Shown: positions 28,208-36,197, counted from the stretch's first letter. The stretch is 64,000 bases of DNA from Deinococcus betulae (GCF_020166395.1 NZ_JAIQXU010000007.1:86321-150320); one strand, 5' to 3'. Translations and numbers: made by a program. Notes: a model not told the origin generated them from the letters alone.

Positions 28208-28269
28208 ATGTTACCAGTTACAGACTACTAGGTCAACAGTAGCCGCTAATCATCTGTAAGTGTTAAGTT
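28208..28269. promoter_or_regulatory. Divergent promoter/operator region of switch module A
   Basis: Leftward: TTGACC (28231-28236 on minus), 17-bp spacer, TAACAT (28208-28213). Rightward: TAAGTT (28264-28269), 6 nt before the repressor start, implying a leaderless mRNA. The palindrome CTACT-N8-AGTAG (28225-28242) covers the leftward -35 box and is a candidate repressor site. Confidence 0.6.
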
Positions 28270-28275
28270 TGTGGA

Positions 28276-28506
28276 ATGAACGAAGAGATACGAGCGAAAG
28301 TGGATGCCCGCCTGAGAGAGAAGGGGCTGAGCCGCGCCGACCTAGCCCGGGCCACGGGGAAGACGCCGCAGGCTATAACTCGTGCTCTCAACGGCGGTAA
28401 AGACAGTGGCAGCGCACCACCCGTGTGGGCCGCCATCCTTGAAGCACTTGATCTGCACTTAACGGTGGAGCCAGAGAAGGGTGAATCAAAAAAAGCGAAC
28501 TCTTAG
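28276..28506 (+). CDS. HTH repressor, switch module A
   Basis: A 76-residue XRE-type protein: MNEEIRAKVDARLREKGLSR, then ADLARATGKTPQAITRALNGG as the helix-turn-helix, and a C-terminal LDLHLTVEPEKGESKK. It aligns along its whole length with the repressor at 59304-59531. It is expressed divergently from the family gene at 27712-28128 and probably represses the leftward operon. Confidence 0.8.
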   Translation: MNEEIRAKVDARLREKGLSRADLARATGKTPQAITRALNGGKDSGSAPPVWAAILEALDLHLTVEPEKGESKKANS

Positions 28507-28679
28507 CCGTACACGGCTGAATTTCACTGGTTAAATGGTTTAACCCTGGCGCCCCAGCCCTGGCCGGAGGCTGATTTTTATGGCGTATAGAACGCCATTT
28601 GCTACAGGACAGGCCATACGTAGGAGCGTCAACATTGCCACTCGACGCTGCCCTGTCAGTTCTTCCGACAGCAGTTCGC

Positions 28680-29165
28680 TCAGGCAGTTCCCTTGAGTGC
28701 TTCATAGCGCTGGAGAGTGGCCGTTAATTGCCGGAGTGCTTGTCGGGTGGCCTCGACTTCGGCTTCCGGCAACCATTCGAGTTGCACCTGATGCGCCTGC
28801 GCCGCCGCCGTATTCAGACGGTCCAAGATCGGCTGGCCCTCTTCGGTTAACACCAGCAAGGGTGACGTGCGGTGGTCTGGGTTGGCCTCAAAACGCACGA
28901 GCCCGTCCCGTTCCAGGTCCCCCACCACCCGCTGGACGTTCTGGCGGCTGACGCCCATCCGGCGGGCCACCTGCGGCACCGTCAGGCGCTGGGCCGCAAT
29001 CGTGTACATCGTTTGCCAGCGCACTTGTGTTTGGTGCTCAGTGCCAGCGATCAGTTCCCCCACTCGCCGGGCCGCACCGGCGGCTTCGTAGAGGTCAGCC
29101 ATGAGGGCATCCATCACATCTGGGCCCGCCCACTCTGATTTGACAACATGTTGCTGTTTCGGCAT
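28680..29165 (-). CDS. MarR-family regulator
   Basis: A 161-residue protein with the MarR winged helix: LTVPQVARRMGVSRQNVQRVVGDLE (about 67-90) and the wing DGLVRFEANPDHRTSPLLVLT. MarR dimers bind palindromes and respond to phenolics or oxidants. It is divergent from a DUF1398 gene, with an inverted repeat in the 63-bp gap, so it likely controls both. Typical family length. Confidence 0.88.
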   Translation of the reverse strand: MPKQQHVVKSEWAGPDVMDALMADLYEAAGAARRVGELIAGTEHQTQVRWQTMYTIAAQRLTVPQVARRMGVSRQNVQRVVGDLERDGLVRFEANPDHRTSPLLVLTEEGQPILDRLNTAAAQAHQVQLEWLPEAEVEATRQALRQLTATLQRYEALKGTA

Positions 29166-29180
29166 GATGTTTATATCTTT

Positions 29181-29205
29181 GCATGACGTTGCCGGGATGT
29201 CATGC
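29181..29205. promoter_or_regulatory. Putative MarR operator
   Basis: GCATGAC-N11-GTCATGC is a perfect 7-bp inverted repeat with 18 bp centre to centre between the divergent MarR and DUF1398 genes. Confidence 0.6.
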
Positions 29206-29228
29206 CTCTTTTCCTCTATGAGGTGCCT

Positions 29229-29645
29229 ATGTCCATGCTTGACCGTCTCGAAGCCGCTCAGCAGCGTGCCGCTACCATCCGCCCTAAGGTCGGCGGCTTC
29301 CCCTACCTTGCGGAATGTCTACGCCAGATCGGCGTGCAGCGAGTGGACTGTGATGTCCCTGCTTTCTCCATGCTCTACGTCACAGTGGAAGGGTCGGTGC
29401 TAGAACAGGGGCCACCACTCGCCCAAGGCAAAGCCGTGGTGCCGCCCTTCCAAGAGGCTGCCTTGGTGGCTACACTCCGGGCGGATCAGGCCGGCGAAAC
29501 GACGTTCCCGGAATTTATGGCCGGTAGCTGGCAAGCCGGGATCGTGCGGTATCAAGTGGATCTGAAAGGCCGTACCTGCACTTATATAGGCGTCAACGGC
29601 GAGCAGTACATTGAGCATTATCCACACGTTGAACTCCCTAAATAA
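29229..29645 (+). CDS. DUF1398 (YbcV-like) protein
   Basis: A 138-residue protein fitting DUF1398: SMLDRLEAAQQRAATIRPKV at the start, FPYLAECLRQIGVQR, and an end with AGIVRYQVDLKGRTCTYIG and YIEHYPHVELP. E. coli YbcV is a prophage-encoded member of unknown function. ATG 29229 is chosen over 29202 because the domain starts there. A single-gene unit with a terminator; regulated by the divergent MarR protein. Confidence 0.82.
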   Translation: MSMLDRLEAAQQRAATIRPKVGGFPYLAECLRQIGVQRVDCDVPAFSMLYVTVEGSVLEQGPPLAQGKAVVPPFQEAALVATLRADQAGETTFPEFMAGSWQAGIVRYQVDLKGRTCTYIGVNGEQYIEHYPHVELPK

Positions 29646-29653
29646 GCTTCTAA

Positions 29654-29681
29654 AGCCCCCGCCAAGGGGGCTATTTCGTTT
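29654..29681 (+). terminator. Terminator of the DUF1398 gene
   Basis: AGCCCCC/GGGGGCT stem with loop GCCAA, followed by ATTTCGTTT. Confidence 0.75.
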
Positions 29682-29781
29682 GGGAGATTGTTTCTCCTCA
29701 AATGGGAGTGCACTCAATAAAGACATTCAGAATCACCCCTTGTGCTGTGCAACTGCTTCAAAACGATGTAGGCTTTCACGC

Positions 29782-30222
29782 ATGCCGTACATCAAATTGA
29801 GTGAACAGATCGAGAAGCTGACCAACGCGCAGCGCAGCGACGCCTTTATCAAGCAGTTCCGTGACGCGGTGCGTGAAGGTAAGATTGACGCCGCTGATCT
29901 GCCGAGCCGCTTTGAACTGCCCAAGCAATTCAGCCGCCGAGGCAGTGACGAGACATACAGCAAGACCGTGCGCGATATGGTCTTTGATCACACGCCCGAG
30001 TTTGACGCTTGGTTTGACGAAACCAATCAGGGCCTGAACACGGGTCGCCGGGGCAGCAAACCCAAGGCGACGCTGGAGAACATTGAAGCGGGCCTAGTGG
30101 ACTTTAAAGAACTGGCCGCCGCAACGCGCGCCAAGATTGAAGCCAGTTATAGTAAGGGTCAGGCACTCGGCAAGAGCCGGAGTGGTGGCGCCAAGAAGCC
30201 TGGCCGCAAAGCCAAGAAGTAA
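29782..30222 (+). CDS. Basic-tailed conserved protein, copy 1
   Basis: A 146-residue protein: a helical body (YIKLSEQIEKLTNAQRSDAF, then FDHTPEFDAWFDETNQGL) and a Lys-rich tail (GGAKKPGRKAKK) of histone-H1 style, suggesting nucleic-acid binding. A near-identical gene lies at 61722-62162, in the second inserted region; the nucleotide identity is about 85-90% by eye and both have the same terminator type. ATG 29782 is fixed by the conserved MPY start. The family is not recognised. Confidence 0.75.
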   Translation: MPYIKLSEQIEKLTNAQRSDAFIKQFRDAVREGKIDAADLPSRFELPKQFSRRGSDETYSKTVRDMVFDHTPEFDAWFDETNQGLNTGRRGSKPKATLENIEAGLVDFKELAAATRAKIEASYSKGQALGKSRSGGAKKPGRKAKK

Positions 30223-30240
30223 GACGCTCCTACATGACAT

Positions 30241-30266
30241 GGCCCCCAGAGATGGGGGCCTTCTTT
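30241..30266 (+). terminator. Terminator of basic-tailed protein copy 1
   Basis: GGCCCCC/GGGGGCC stem with 6-nt loop, then TTCTTT. The same arms recur at 62181-62207 after copy 2. Confidence 0.8.
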
Positions 30267-30379
30267 ACCGCCATTCACCGCCATCTGCCGCCATTCCGCC
30301 CACGCTCGCCAATACATTCCCCGATCTTCAGGCACCGTTCTGCCTCCGCGCCGATCCATAGAGCAGCGATGATGCAGCC

Positions 30380-30619
30380 ATGTCCACAGCACCGCTGCCG
30401 CCACTGACCGATGTTCAGGCCCGTATCCTCCGCGCCATGGTACGTGAGGGGGCCAAGAGCGCGGGGGAAGTTCATACAGCGACAGGGCTCAGCGCGGAGC
30501 TGACCTTCCTCACCAGCTTGCTCTTCAGTCACGGAGAACAGGCGTGGGAAGCGGCGCTTACGGCCTATGACCATGCGGCTGAACGGCGTTTGGGAACAGA
30601 GCCTGGGACGCAGCCTTAG
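30380..30619 (+). CDS. Small winged-helix-like hypothetical protein
   Basis: A 79-residue protein: LTDVQARILRAMVREGAKSA, then EVHTATGLSAELTFLTSLLF, a pattern typical of a winged-helix N-terminal half. Lies upstream of the DUF817 gene, with a 36-bp gap. Function unknown. Confidence 0.55.
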   Translation: MSTAPLPPLTDVQARILRAMVREGAKSAGEVHTATGLSAELTFLTSLLFSHGEQAWEAALTAYDHAAERRLGTEPGTQP

Positions 30620-30655
30620 CCGCCGGCTGAGCTCTCCAAGCGAAAGGCGACACCT

Positions 30656-31564
30656 GTGAGCCAACTCCGTCCTTTGCCTGACGACGCCCGGCCAGAGACG
30701 GGACAGGCTGCGCGCATGCCTCGCCCCCTCTGGCGCACGCTCTGGCACTTCACGCTGAGCCAAGTCGCCGCCTGCACCTTTGCCTTCGCCGTGGTCGCCT
30801 TGCTCCTGCTGTCCCGCACGCTGCCTCTGGCCCAGTGGGGGGTGCCCCGGTACGATTTCCTGCTGCTCGGCTGCCTCTTGGTGCAGCTGATCTTGGTGAC
30901 CATTCGCTTCGAGACCATGCGGGAAGCCGGCGTCATTCTGCTGTTTCACCTGCTGGGTTTCTTTCTCGAAGCTTTCAAAGTGGCGCGGGGCGGCTGGGCC
31001 TACCCGGAAGAGGCCTGGAGCAAGGTACTGGACGTCCCTCTGTACGCCGGGTTCATGTACGCCAGTGTGGGCAGTTACGTGGCCCAGGCCTGGCGCCGCT
31101 GTCAGCTTCAAGTGGAAGGTGTGCCACCACTGCGCGTTCAAGCTGCCCTGATCGCCGCCACATACCTGCATTTCTTCCTGGCGCCCAGTGTGGCGGTCCG
31201 GCTGGGGGTGAGTCTCGCCCTGGTGCTGGCGTACCGGCGAGCGGCCGTCACGTTCACTGTGGCGGGCGAAGCCCACCGAATGCCGCTGCTGCTGGCCTTC
31301 GTATTGATCGGCGGCTTCGTGTACCTGGCGGAGAATCTGGCAACGGCGCTGGGGGCGTGGGTCTACCCGTATCAAGTGGGCGGGTGGCAGCCGGTGGCGC
31401 CGGCCAAATGGTGGGCCTGGGGGCTCATGACCACGCCGGCTTTTCTGGTGGTCTCAGCTCTCAAGACGTGGGAGGCTCGCCGTTCGCTCGGAGTGCTGAA
31501 CTCGCGTGACGCGGCACAAGCCAGCCCTGGTGAAGAGGAAGGCGCTGGCATTCATCAGGTGTGA
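30656..31564 (+). CDS. DUF817 membrane protein
   Basis: A 302-residue integral membrane protein with seven to eight hydrophobic helices. DUF817 features include VTIRFETMREAGVILLFHL, the GGWAYPEE turn, and VPLYAGFMYASVGSYVAQAW. The role of DUF817 is unknown; it is predicted to sit in the inner membrane. The N-terminus (about 1-28) is charged and cytosolic. The start may instead be a later Met (residue 21). Confidence 0.82.
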   Translation: MSQLRPLPDDARPETGQAARMPRPLWRTLWHFTLSQVAACTFAFAVVALLLLSRTLPLAQWGVPRYDFLLLGCLLVQLILVTIRFETMREAGVILLFHLLGFFLEAFKVARGGWAYPEEAWSKVLDVPLYAGFMYASVGSYVAQAWRRCQLQVEGVPPLRVQAALIAATYLHFFLAPSVAVRLGVSLALVLAYRRAAVTFTVAGEAHRMPLLLAFVLIGGFVYLAENLATALGAWVYPYQVGGWQPVAPAKWWAWGLMTTPAFLVVSALKTWEARRSLGVLNSRDAAQASPGEEEGAGIHQV

Positions 31565-31591
31565 ACTGTGCAGTGCTACAGTGGCGCCCCT

Positions 31592-31720
31592 GTGCCCAGA
31601 AAGCGCCGCCGTCAACGCTCTTTTCCTCGCCCAAATCCTTGGGTGACACGCCTGAGCACCTTGCTGCTCTGGGTGGATCTCGGCCTCTTAATCATCTTCC
31701 TCAAGCAGGCCGGCTCGTAG
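31592..31720 (+). CDS. Small single-helix membrane protein
   Basis: A 42-residue GTG-start frame: a very basic head (PRKRRRQRSFPRPNPW) then one hydrophobic helix (LLLWVDLGLLIIFLK) and a short tail. TACAGT at 31577-31582 sits 9 nt before GTG, the leaderless spacing. Positive-inside topology fits an inner-membrane micro-protein. Confidence 0.45.
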   Translation: MPRKRRRQRSFPRPNPWVTRLSTLLLWVDLGLLIIFLKQAGS

Positions 31721-31729
31721 AGGCGTCTC

Positions 31730-32185
31730 TTAGAGGCGGTGGGCGCGCATGAATGCTAATAAGGTCTGCCGGACAGCCCACACGGTGCGGGCGGCCTGCA
31801 AGAGGGCTTCTTCATCGTGTGGCACCTCAAGTTGCGCCCGCACAGCCGTCAACGGTGCCGTGAGCTCAACGGCCCGCGCCCCAAGTTCACGTGTGCTGTG
31901 TGTTTGAATCCTCCAGACCTGCTTCGAAATGGTTTCGATAGACCGGAGGAGATCTGGTGCAGTGCTGCTGTAGACACTCCAGTCCTGGTAATCCAGCACA
32001 GGGCGCCCCGCTTCCCGCATGTGCTGAATGATGTTATCCATGAGATCAGGGTCACCGTCTAGGATGCCTAACCCCTGACCAGTCCTCAGGCTGAAGGGGA
32101 AATGATATTTCCGCTCTGAATGCGCAATCACCCACTCCGGCGCGGTACCGTCCCAGAGGTAACAGTAATGGTCCAGCTCAGACAT
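31730..32185 (-). CDS. Hypothetical protein
   Basis: A 151-residue soluble protein. It starts MSELDHYCYLWDGTAPEWVI, a beta hairpin, and the second half is two long helices (DEEALLQAARTVWAVRQTLL). No recognised family; the N-terminal pattern (YCYLWDGT, WVIAHSE) suggests a small alpha/beta immunity-like domain, but that is only an impression. Confidence 0.6.
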   Translation of the reverse strand: MSELDHYCYLWDGTAPEWVIAHSERKYHFPFSLRTGQGLGILDGDPDLMDNIIQHMREAGRPVLDYQDWSVYSSTAPDLLRSIETISKQVWRIQTHSTRELGARAVELTAPLTAVRAQLEVPHDEEALLQAARTVWAVRQTLLAFMRAHRL

Positions 32186-32225
32186 GTCCTCAGCTTAGCG
32201 AGGTCAGCGGTGTGGGCTGACTTGG

Positions 32226-32666
32226 TTAATGCGAAGCCTGCCAGGCCGTCACGAGCTGCTGGAAGCCAAGCTCAACCAGTTCGGAGAGTTGCCCCTCCAG
32301 ATCACCCATACTTCTGACCATGCCGCTCGTGCTGGCTGACCAGATCACGTCTTGCTGCTTGCGCAACTGAAGCTGCACGGTGTACGCGAGCCCTTTGCCT
32401 CGCCTCCTCACGTTGATGACCAGATGGGTCCTTACCGCGCAGGCCGTATTGAAGAGATTAAGCGCGTCGCGGTGCCGGTCAGCCACGCCCCAGGTGGTCT
32501 CTGACGCGCCCTGCAGAAAAAGATTAGAGACCGGCAGTGAGGTAGAAACCGTCACTCCTTCGCCGGTACAGAGCTGCTGCTCTTTGAGGGCGGCAAGAGG
32601 GGAACTGGCGCCGGCTGTGGCAAGCATGAAGCAGCCAGTGAGAATGAGAGGGATCAGACGGGGCAT
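32226..32666 (-). CDS. Secreted hypothetical protein
   Basis: A 146-residue protein starting at ATG 32666 with the signal peptide MPRLIPLILTGCFMLATAGA. The mature part is mixed alpha/beta with two cysteines (about residues 32 and 75) that may form a disulfide. Function unknown. Several more in-frame starts upstream would destroy the signal peptide and are rejected. Confidence 0.6.
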   Translation of the reverse strand: MPRLIPLILTGCFMLATAGASSPLAALKEQQLCTGEGVTVSTSLPVSNLFLQGASETTWGVADRHRDALNLFNTACAVRTHLVINVRRRGKGLAYTVQLQLRKQQDVIWSASTSGMVRSMGDLEGQLSELVELGFQQLVTAWQASH

Positions 32667-33404
32667 GCGGCCAGGATGACGGCCCAGCGGTGACGCCCTG
32701 GTGACAGGGCAGCTGAGGACAGAAAGGGCAGGCAGCCGGGCGGCGGGTATGCCCCTAGTGCCCTCACCCAGCCTTGTACTGTGCATGACCTAGTACCCCA
32801 CCCTCGGCGACAGGGGTTTTTTGGTGTCAGGTTTTGTCAGGTTCTAGGGGCCGCGCTGGGGTGTGTTTTCTCGCGCTGGGCGCAGCTGGGGCGGCAACCG
32901 TCGCCATATGACAATGGTTGAGCACCTGTGGGCCGTTGAAGTGTCGTCATTTGTCTTTATGACCTGGGCCGGGGTGGCGTTTCAAACGCGGCCCTACCTG
33001 GGCTCAATTTCGATTTTTTCGCCTTGCGGCCCTGCGTCTGTCTCCCGGTTCACCCTGAGCGAGTAGGAGTAGCACGGGGGGTTTCCGGGGTAGGCGTTTG
33101 GGTTTCCGGTTTTCCATAACCTCTACTGTTTTTTGCCGTGCTGATGCAGTGATGGAGTAGCAGCGAGGTTTCGGGGGTTTTTTTGGCACCTATAAACTTA
33201 TGCGCTCTGGGCCGCGCTAGGTGGGCACCTGGGGATGCCGTGCTAGACGGTAAATAGTTATAGAATCTAGACAACTGTTATTATTTATATATCTATACCC
33301 CCGGAAACCCCCGAAACCTACTTGCCTACGCCTACCCCCCCCAGCGCGGCCCTACCTGGGCGCTGTGCTGGAGGCGTCCCTGCGGGGCTGGGGTACGGTG
33401 AGGC
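32667..33404. other. Non-coding repeat-rich stretch left of the integrase
   Basis: A short hairpin with six T's at about 32796-32822 may end a transcript. From 33060 to 33330 words such as GTTTCCGGGG, GAGTAG, CCCCCGAAACCTA and GGTTTCGGGGG recur in both orientations, mirroring 15280-15667. It includes the right arm of the 27-bp inverted repeat. Integrase arm sites or iterons are possible. No gene is supported. Confidence 0.45.
33113..33139 (-). repeat. Right arm of the long-range 27-bp inverted repeat
   Basis: The complement matches 15435-15461 at 26 of 27 positions. Confidence 0.8.
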
Positions 33405-34706
33405 ATGACAGAGAACGGGGGCAAGCGGGCAAAGCGGGGGCAGGGTGAGGGTAGCTTTACCGCGTTACCAGATGGGCGCGTGCGCTGGCGGGTCATGGTG
33501 ACAACGGACGCGGGTGAGCGGCGGCATTTCAGCGGCACCGCTAAGAACCTCACAGCAGCCCGCGCCGAGGTGCGTGAGGCCCGGAAGTTCAAGGAATACG
33601 GCGATCTGCCCCCCCGTGAAGTGCTCACCGTCGAGCAACTCATCACGGAATACATAGACGCTCGCGAGCGGTCAGGGGCGATCAAGGGGCGCAGCGTGAA
33701 GGATTATCACTATTCACTGCGCCACTACATCGCGCCCAGCCTGGGGCCGCTTAAGGCCCAGGGCGTGAACGCTCAGCGGCTCAAGGATTTTTACGCAGGG
33801 CTCGCGTCCAACGGCGAGCGCACACGGGGCAAGATTCATGCCTTGATAAGGGCCGCGTACCGCTGGGGGATGCGTGAGGGGCGGGTCATGGCTGACCCCA
33901 CGGTGAGGGGACGCCCTGAGCGCATGAGCACGCGGGGCCCCGCTCGACCTGAGGCGTTCACGCCAGATGAGGCGGTGAAGTTCTATGAAGCGGCCCGCAC
34001 TGACCGGTGGGGCTGGCCGCTCGCGTTCATGCTGGCAACTGGACTGCGCCCAGGTGAGGCCCTTGCGCTGACCTGGGCTGACGTGACGTTCAGACCGGAC
34101 GGCTCAGCGGTGGTGAAGGTGGGGCGCACCCGTAGCGCGGTGGGCGGGAAAGTCTATGAGGACACGCCGAAAACACACGCGGGCACCCGTACCGTGACCG
34201 TGACCGGCAGCGCCGTGCAGGTGCTCAGAGATTCTGAGGCCCAGCAGGAACGCGAGCGCGGGGCACGGCTCAGAGACAGTGGGCGGTCCTACACCGTCAC
34301 CCCTTACGTGTTCACCTCGCGGGCGGGCACGCCCTGGCACCCAGACAACCTCAGGCGGCCTATGGGGAAACTGTGCGCGGCTGCTGGGGTCACGGCCCTC
34401 TCACCGCACAAGCTCCGGCATTCCTACGCTTCACTCATGGCCGCGCGGGGGGTGCCTGTCGAGGTGCTCAGCTCGCAACTGGGGCACAGCAGCGCGAGCG
34501 TCACCCGTGACGTGTACCGCCATGTGTATGACGTTGAGCGCGAGGGCCTCACGTTTGACCCAGTGCCCCCAGCCTCGCGCGAGGTAAAGCGGGTGACGGT
34601 GAAAGCGAAGCGGATGAAGTCGCGTGCCGCCGAGGTCGAGCCCGCCCAGGACACACCCAGCGCGGCCCATGAAGCTCGAGCGGTGAAGGAAAGGGGGAGA
34701 GCGTAG
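33405..34706 (+). CDS. int: Tyrosine recombinase (integrase) of element A
   Basis: A 433-residue integrase with an N-terminal AP2-like arm-binding region (GEGSFTALPDGRVRWRVMVT), a SAM-like core-binding domain (about 75-170) and a catalytic domain. The catalytic residues visible are Arg215 in ATGLRPGEALALTW, His335 and Arg338 in HKLRHSYA, His361 in LGHSSASVT and Tyr371 as nucleophile. The C-terminus is extended by about 60 residues. It is 105 bp from the right 45-bp repeat, consistent with integration at tRNA-Lys. TACGGT lies 5 nt before ATG 33405. Confidence 0.93.
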   Translation: MTENGGKRAKRGQGEGSFTALPDGRVRWRVMVTTDAGERRHFSGTAKNLTAARAEVREARKFKEYGDLPPREVLTVEQLITEYIDARERSGAIKGRSVKDYHYSLRHYIAPSLGPLKAQGVNAQRLKDFYAGLASNGERTRGKIHALIRAAYRWGMREGRVMADPTVRGRPERMSTRGPARPEAFTPDEAVKFYEAARTDRWGWPLAFMLATGLRPGEALALTWADVTFRPDGSAVVKVGRTRSAVGGKVYEDTPKTHAGTRTVTVTGSAVQVLRDSEAQQERERGARLRDSGRSYTVTPYVFTSRAGTPWHPDNLRRPMGKLCAAAGVTALSPHKLRHSYASLMAARGVPVEVLSSQLGHSSASVTRDVYRHVYDVEREGLTFDPVPPASREVKRVTVKAKRMKSRAAEVEPAQDTPSAAHEARAVKERGRA

Positions 34707-34780
34707 GCGGCGGGGCCAGTTTGTAAGGCGTTTGCAAATGGCCCTAGGGAGAGCACGTCAGACGGTCAGCCGCAAATGCA

Positions 34781-34806
34781 AAAACCCCGCCTAGCGCGGG
34801 GTTTTA
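34781..34806. terminator. Terminator of the integrase gene
   Basis: A perfect 10-bp stem AAAACCCCGC/GCGGGGTTTT with loop CTAGC; it can work in both directions. Confidence 0.85.
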
Positions 34807-34810
34807 TTCT

Positions 34811-34855
34811 TGGTGGGACGTGTAGGACTTGAACCTACAACCCGCTGATTAAAAG
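34811..34855 (-). repeat. Second attachment site (45-bp tRNA-Lys 3' half)
   Basis: Identical to 13085-13129. The base sequence to its right is not a tRNA 5' half, so the intact tRNA-Lys is not restored here. Confidence 0.85.
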
Positions 34856-35088
34856 ATGCGCCTGGACGCCATTTCTGCCGCTTTCTGCGTGTTCCTGGGA
34901 TCTCCTGCTTAATCCTGCCTTTTCAGGTTTTTTGATGTCCTGCATGGCGCCAATTTCCTAAGACGTTCTGAAAAATTCTGAGGCGGCCGAAGTGTACTGG
35001 GGTGTGATTGGGGTACATCACACCCCCAGGCAGCTAAGCCAGCCTGTTTACCAGGGGAAGACGGCCACTCGGTATTAGGGTTTCGGCT
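34856..35088. other. Non-coding DNA right of the attachment site
   Basis: With the terminator and repeat before it this makes a gene-free stretch from 34707. Nothing but a weak CCTG/CAGG hairpin with T's near 34916-34936 is seen. Confidence 0.4.
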
Positions 35089-35808
35089 TCACCAGACCAG
35101 AATGTCGTCTGAACCGATGACAACGTAGTTTTTACATTCTGCTCCGAAGAAGTTGGCGCCTACTTCAGTAATGGCGCAGCCCAATTTCTCAACAAGGCGC
35201 ACGGGCACGTAAAGTTTGCCGGCGTGCAGGATGGGCGCGGCATTGAGGGTGGCAGTCTGCTGGTCAACACGCACGGCCGTGTTCCCCAACTCCAACTGCG
35301 CCGCATGGCCGCTGAATTGCAGGGTGTACTTCTTCCCGTCTGCCGTCAGAACAGCTCCACTGGTCTTCAGGTCACGCGCTGCGAAGTACGCCACGCCAGC
35401 CACTGCCTGAGCGGGGCGCGGTGGGCCGCCGGCCGAGTTTCTAGGCATGGTACTGGTGCTGAACGACACGCCACCGGCTGACGATGTGGATGATCCGCCC
35501 TCGCCGGCCTCACAGGCAATGCCGTCGCCATCACGGTCAAGGCCGGAACTGTAGCTGGCGCTGCCGCGTGGAATGTTCGAGAAGCCAGAACTGCGGGCCT
35601 CGGCGCAGCTGCCAAACGTCAGAGACACTGGCGTGTAGGTGCTGTAACCACCGCTGCCTCCGCCCCGGATGTAAGGACGCACGTATGTGCCGTCACTCCG
35701 GGTATACCCGCTGACCCGAGTCACGGCGTCAGCCGTAGCTGCGAGCGTGGCCCCAACGGTCAGGAAGGCAAGAAAACGAAGGGAGAGTGTTCGTCCTGAG
35801 ACTGACAT
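35089..35808 (-). CDS. Secreted excalibur-domain protein
   Basis: A 239-residue protein with a signal peptide (SLRFLAFLTVGATLAATADA). About residues 65-102 hold an excalibur domain (FGSCAEARSSG, then DRDGDGIACE), a short calcium-binding module of surface proteins. The C-terminal 75 residues resemble a copper-amine-oxidase-N-like stalk domain (APILHAGKLYVPVRLVEKLG). It could be a host gene or cargo of the second insertion. Ends close to the 45-bp repeat. Confidence 0.78.
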   Translation of the reverse strand: MSVSGRTLSLRFLAFLTVGATLAATADAVTRVSGYTRSDGTYVRPYIRGGGSGGYSTYTPVSLTFGSCAEARSSGFSNIPRGSASYSSGLDRDGDGIACEAGEGGSSTSSAGGVSFSTSTMPRNSAGGPPRPAQAVAGVAYFAARDLKTSGAVLTADGKKYTLQFSGHAAQLELGNTAVRVDQQTATLNAAPILHAGKLYVPVRLVEKLGCAITEVGANFFGAECKNYVVIGSDDILVW

Positions 35809-35851
35809 GCGCCGAGCGTGCCACGGTCCTGCTGACGAAATTCACACAGGC

Positions 35852-36058
35852 TCAGAATTTGCGCTGTACCACAAGCTCCAGCCCCATCAGTTCAAGCATT
35901 GGCCCCAGCCATTCAGGGGGAATGCGTTTGTCGCCAGCAAGCACCTGAGCCACGGTTGGCGGTTTGATTTCCAGCTTGCGGGCTAGCTGCGCGGCGAACC
36001 CTCGCGGCTGCTGCGCAGCATGGCCTCTGAGAATAGTTTCAAGTTCTGGCCAGGTCAT
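35852..36058 (-). CDS. HTH repressor, switch module B
   Basis: A 68-residue protein starting MTWPELETILRGHAAQQPRG with the helix-turn-helix FAAQLARKLEIKPPTVAQVL. The C-terminal IPPEWLGPMLELMGLELVV aligns with the ends of the repressors at 28276 and 59304. TATGAT on the minus strand (36065-36070) is 6 nt before ATG 36058, so this start is preferred over 36094. It probably binds the twin TAGC palindromes in its own promoter. Confidence 0.75.
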   Translation of the reverse strand: MTWPELETILRGHAAQQPRGFAAQLARKLEIKPPTVAQVLAGDKRIPPEWLGPMLELMGLELVVQRKF

Positions 36059-36064
36059 GCATGC

Positions 36065-36116
36065 ATCATATGTTAGCCGTGTGGCTATTGACAATAGGTA
36101 GCTCAGGGGCTACTAT
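36065..36116. promoter_or_regulatory. Divergent promoters and twin operators of switch module B
   Basis: Rightward: TTGACA (36088-36093), 17 bp, TACTAT (36111-36116). Leftward: TTGTCA (36089-36094 on minus), 18 bp, TATGAT (36065-36070). The -35 boxes overlap. Two copies of TAGCY-N4-GGCTA (36074-36087 and 36099-36112), 25 bp apart, sit in the two spacers and are strong repressor-site candidates. Confidence 0.8.
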
Positions 36117-36197
36117 TTAGCCATCAGAGAAGGGCGCCGACTCCCCGCTAAGAAAGACGCGCCCTCCCCTGAAATCCCCCAAGTCAAGAGGACTAAA

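Larger units (their letters stand above)
13085..34855. mobile_element. Element A: tRNA-Lys-integrated element, about 21.7 kb
   Basis: The element is bounded by the 45-bp direct repeats of a tRNA-Lys 3' half, with a tyrosine integrase next to the right repeat. It encodes an Xis-like protein, a primase/DUF3987 replication protein, a MazF-like toxin, a repressor module with a leftward operon of unknowns, an AT-rich ParA cassette and host-like cargo. No capsid, tail or conjugation genes are recognisable. That points to a replicating integrative plasmid or a phage satellite rather than a full prophage or ICE. Confidence 0.8.

Noticed and set aside
30275..31375. 366-codon frame antisense to the DUF817 gene
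   Set aside because: Gln/His/Arg-rich antisense of a membrane protein; no independent support.
33060..33330. CRISPR array
   Set aside because: Short words recur, but spacing is irregular, both orientations occur and no uniform repeat/spacer structure exists; no cas genes are present anywhere in the window.
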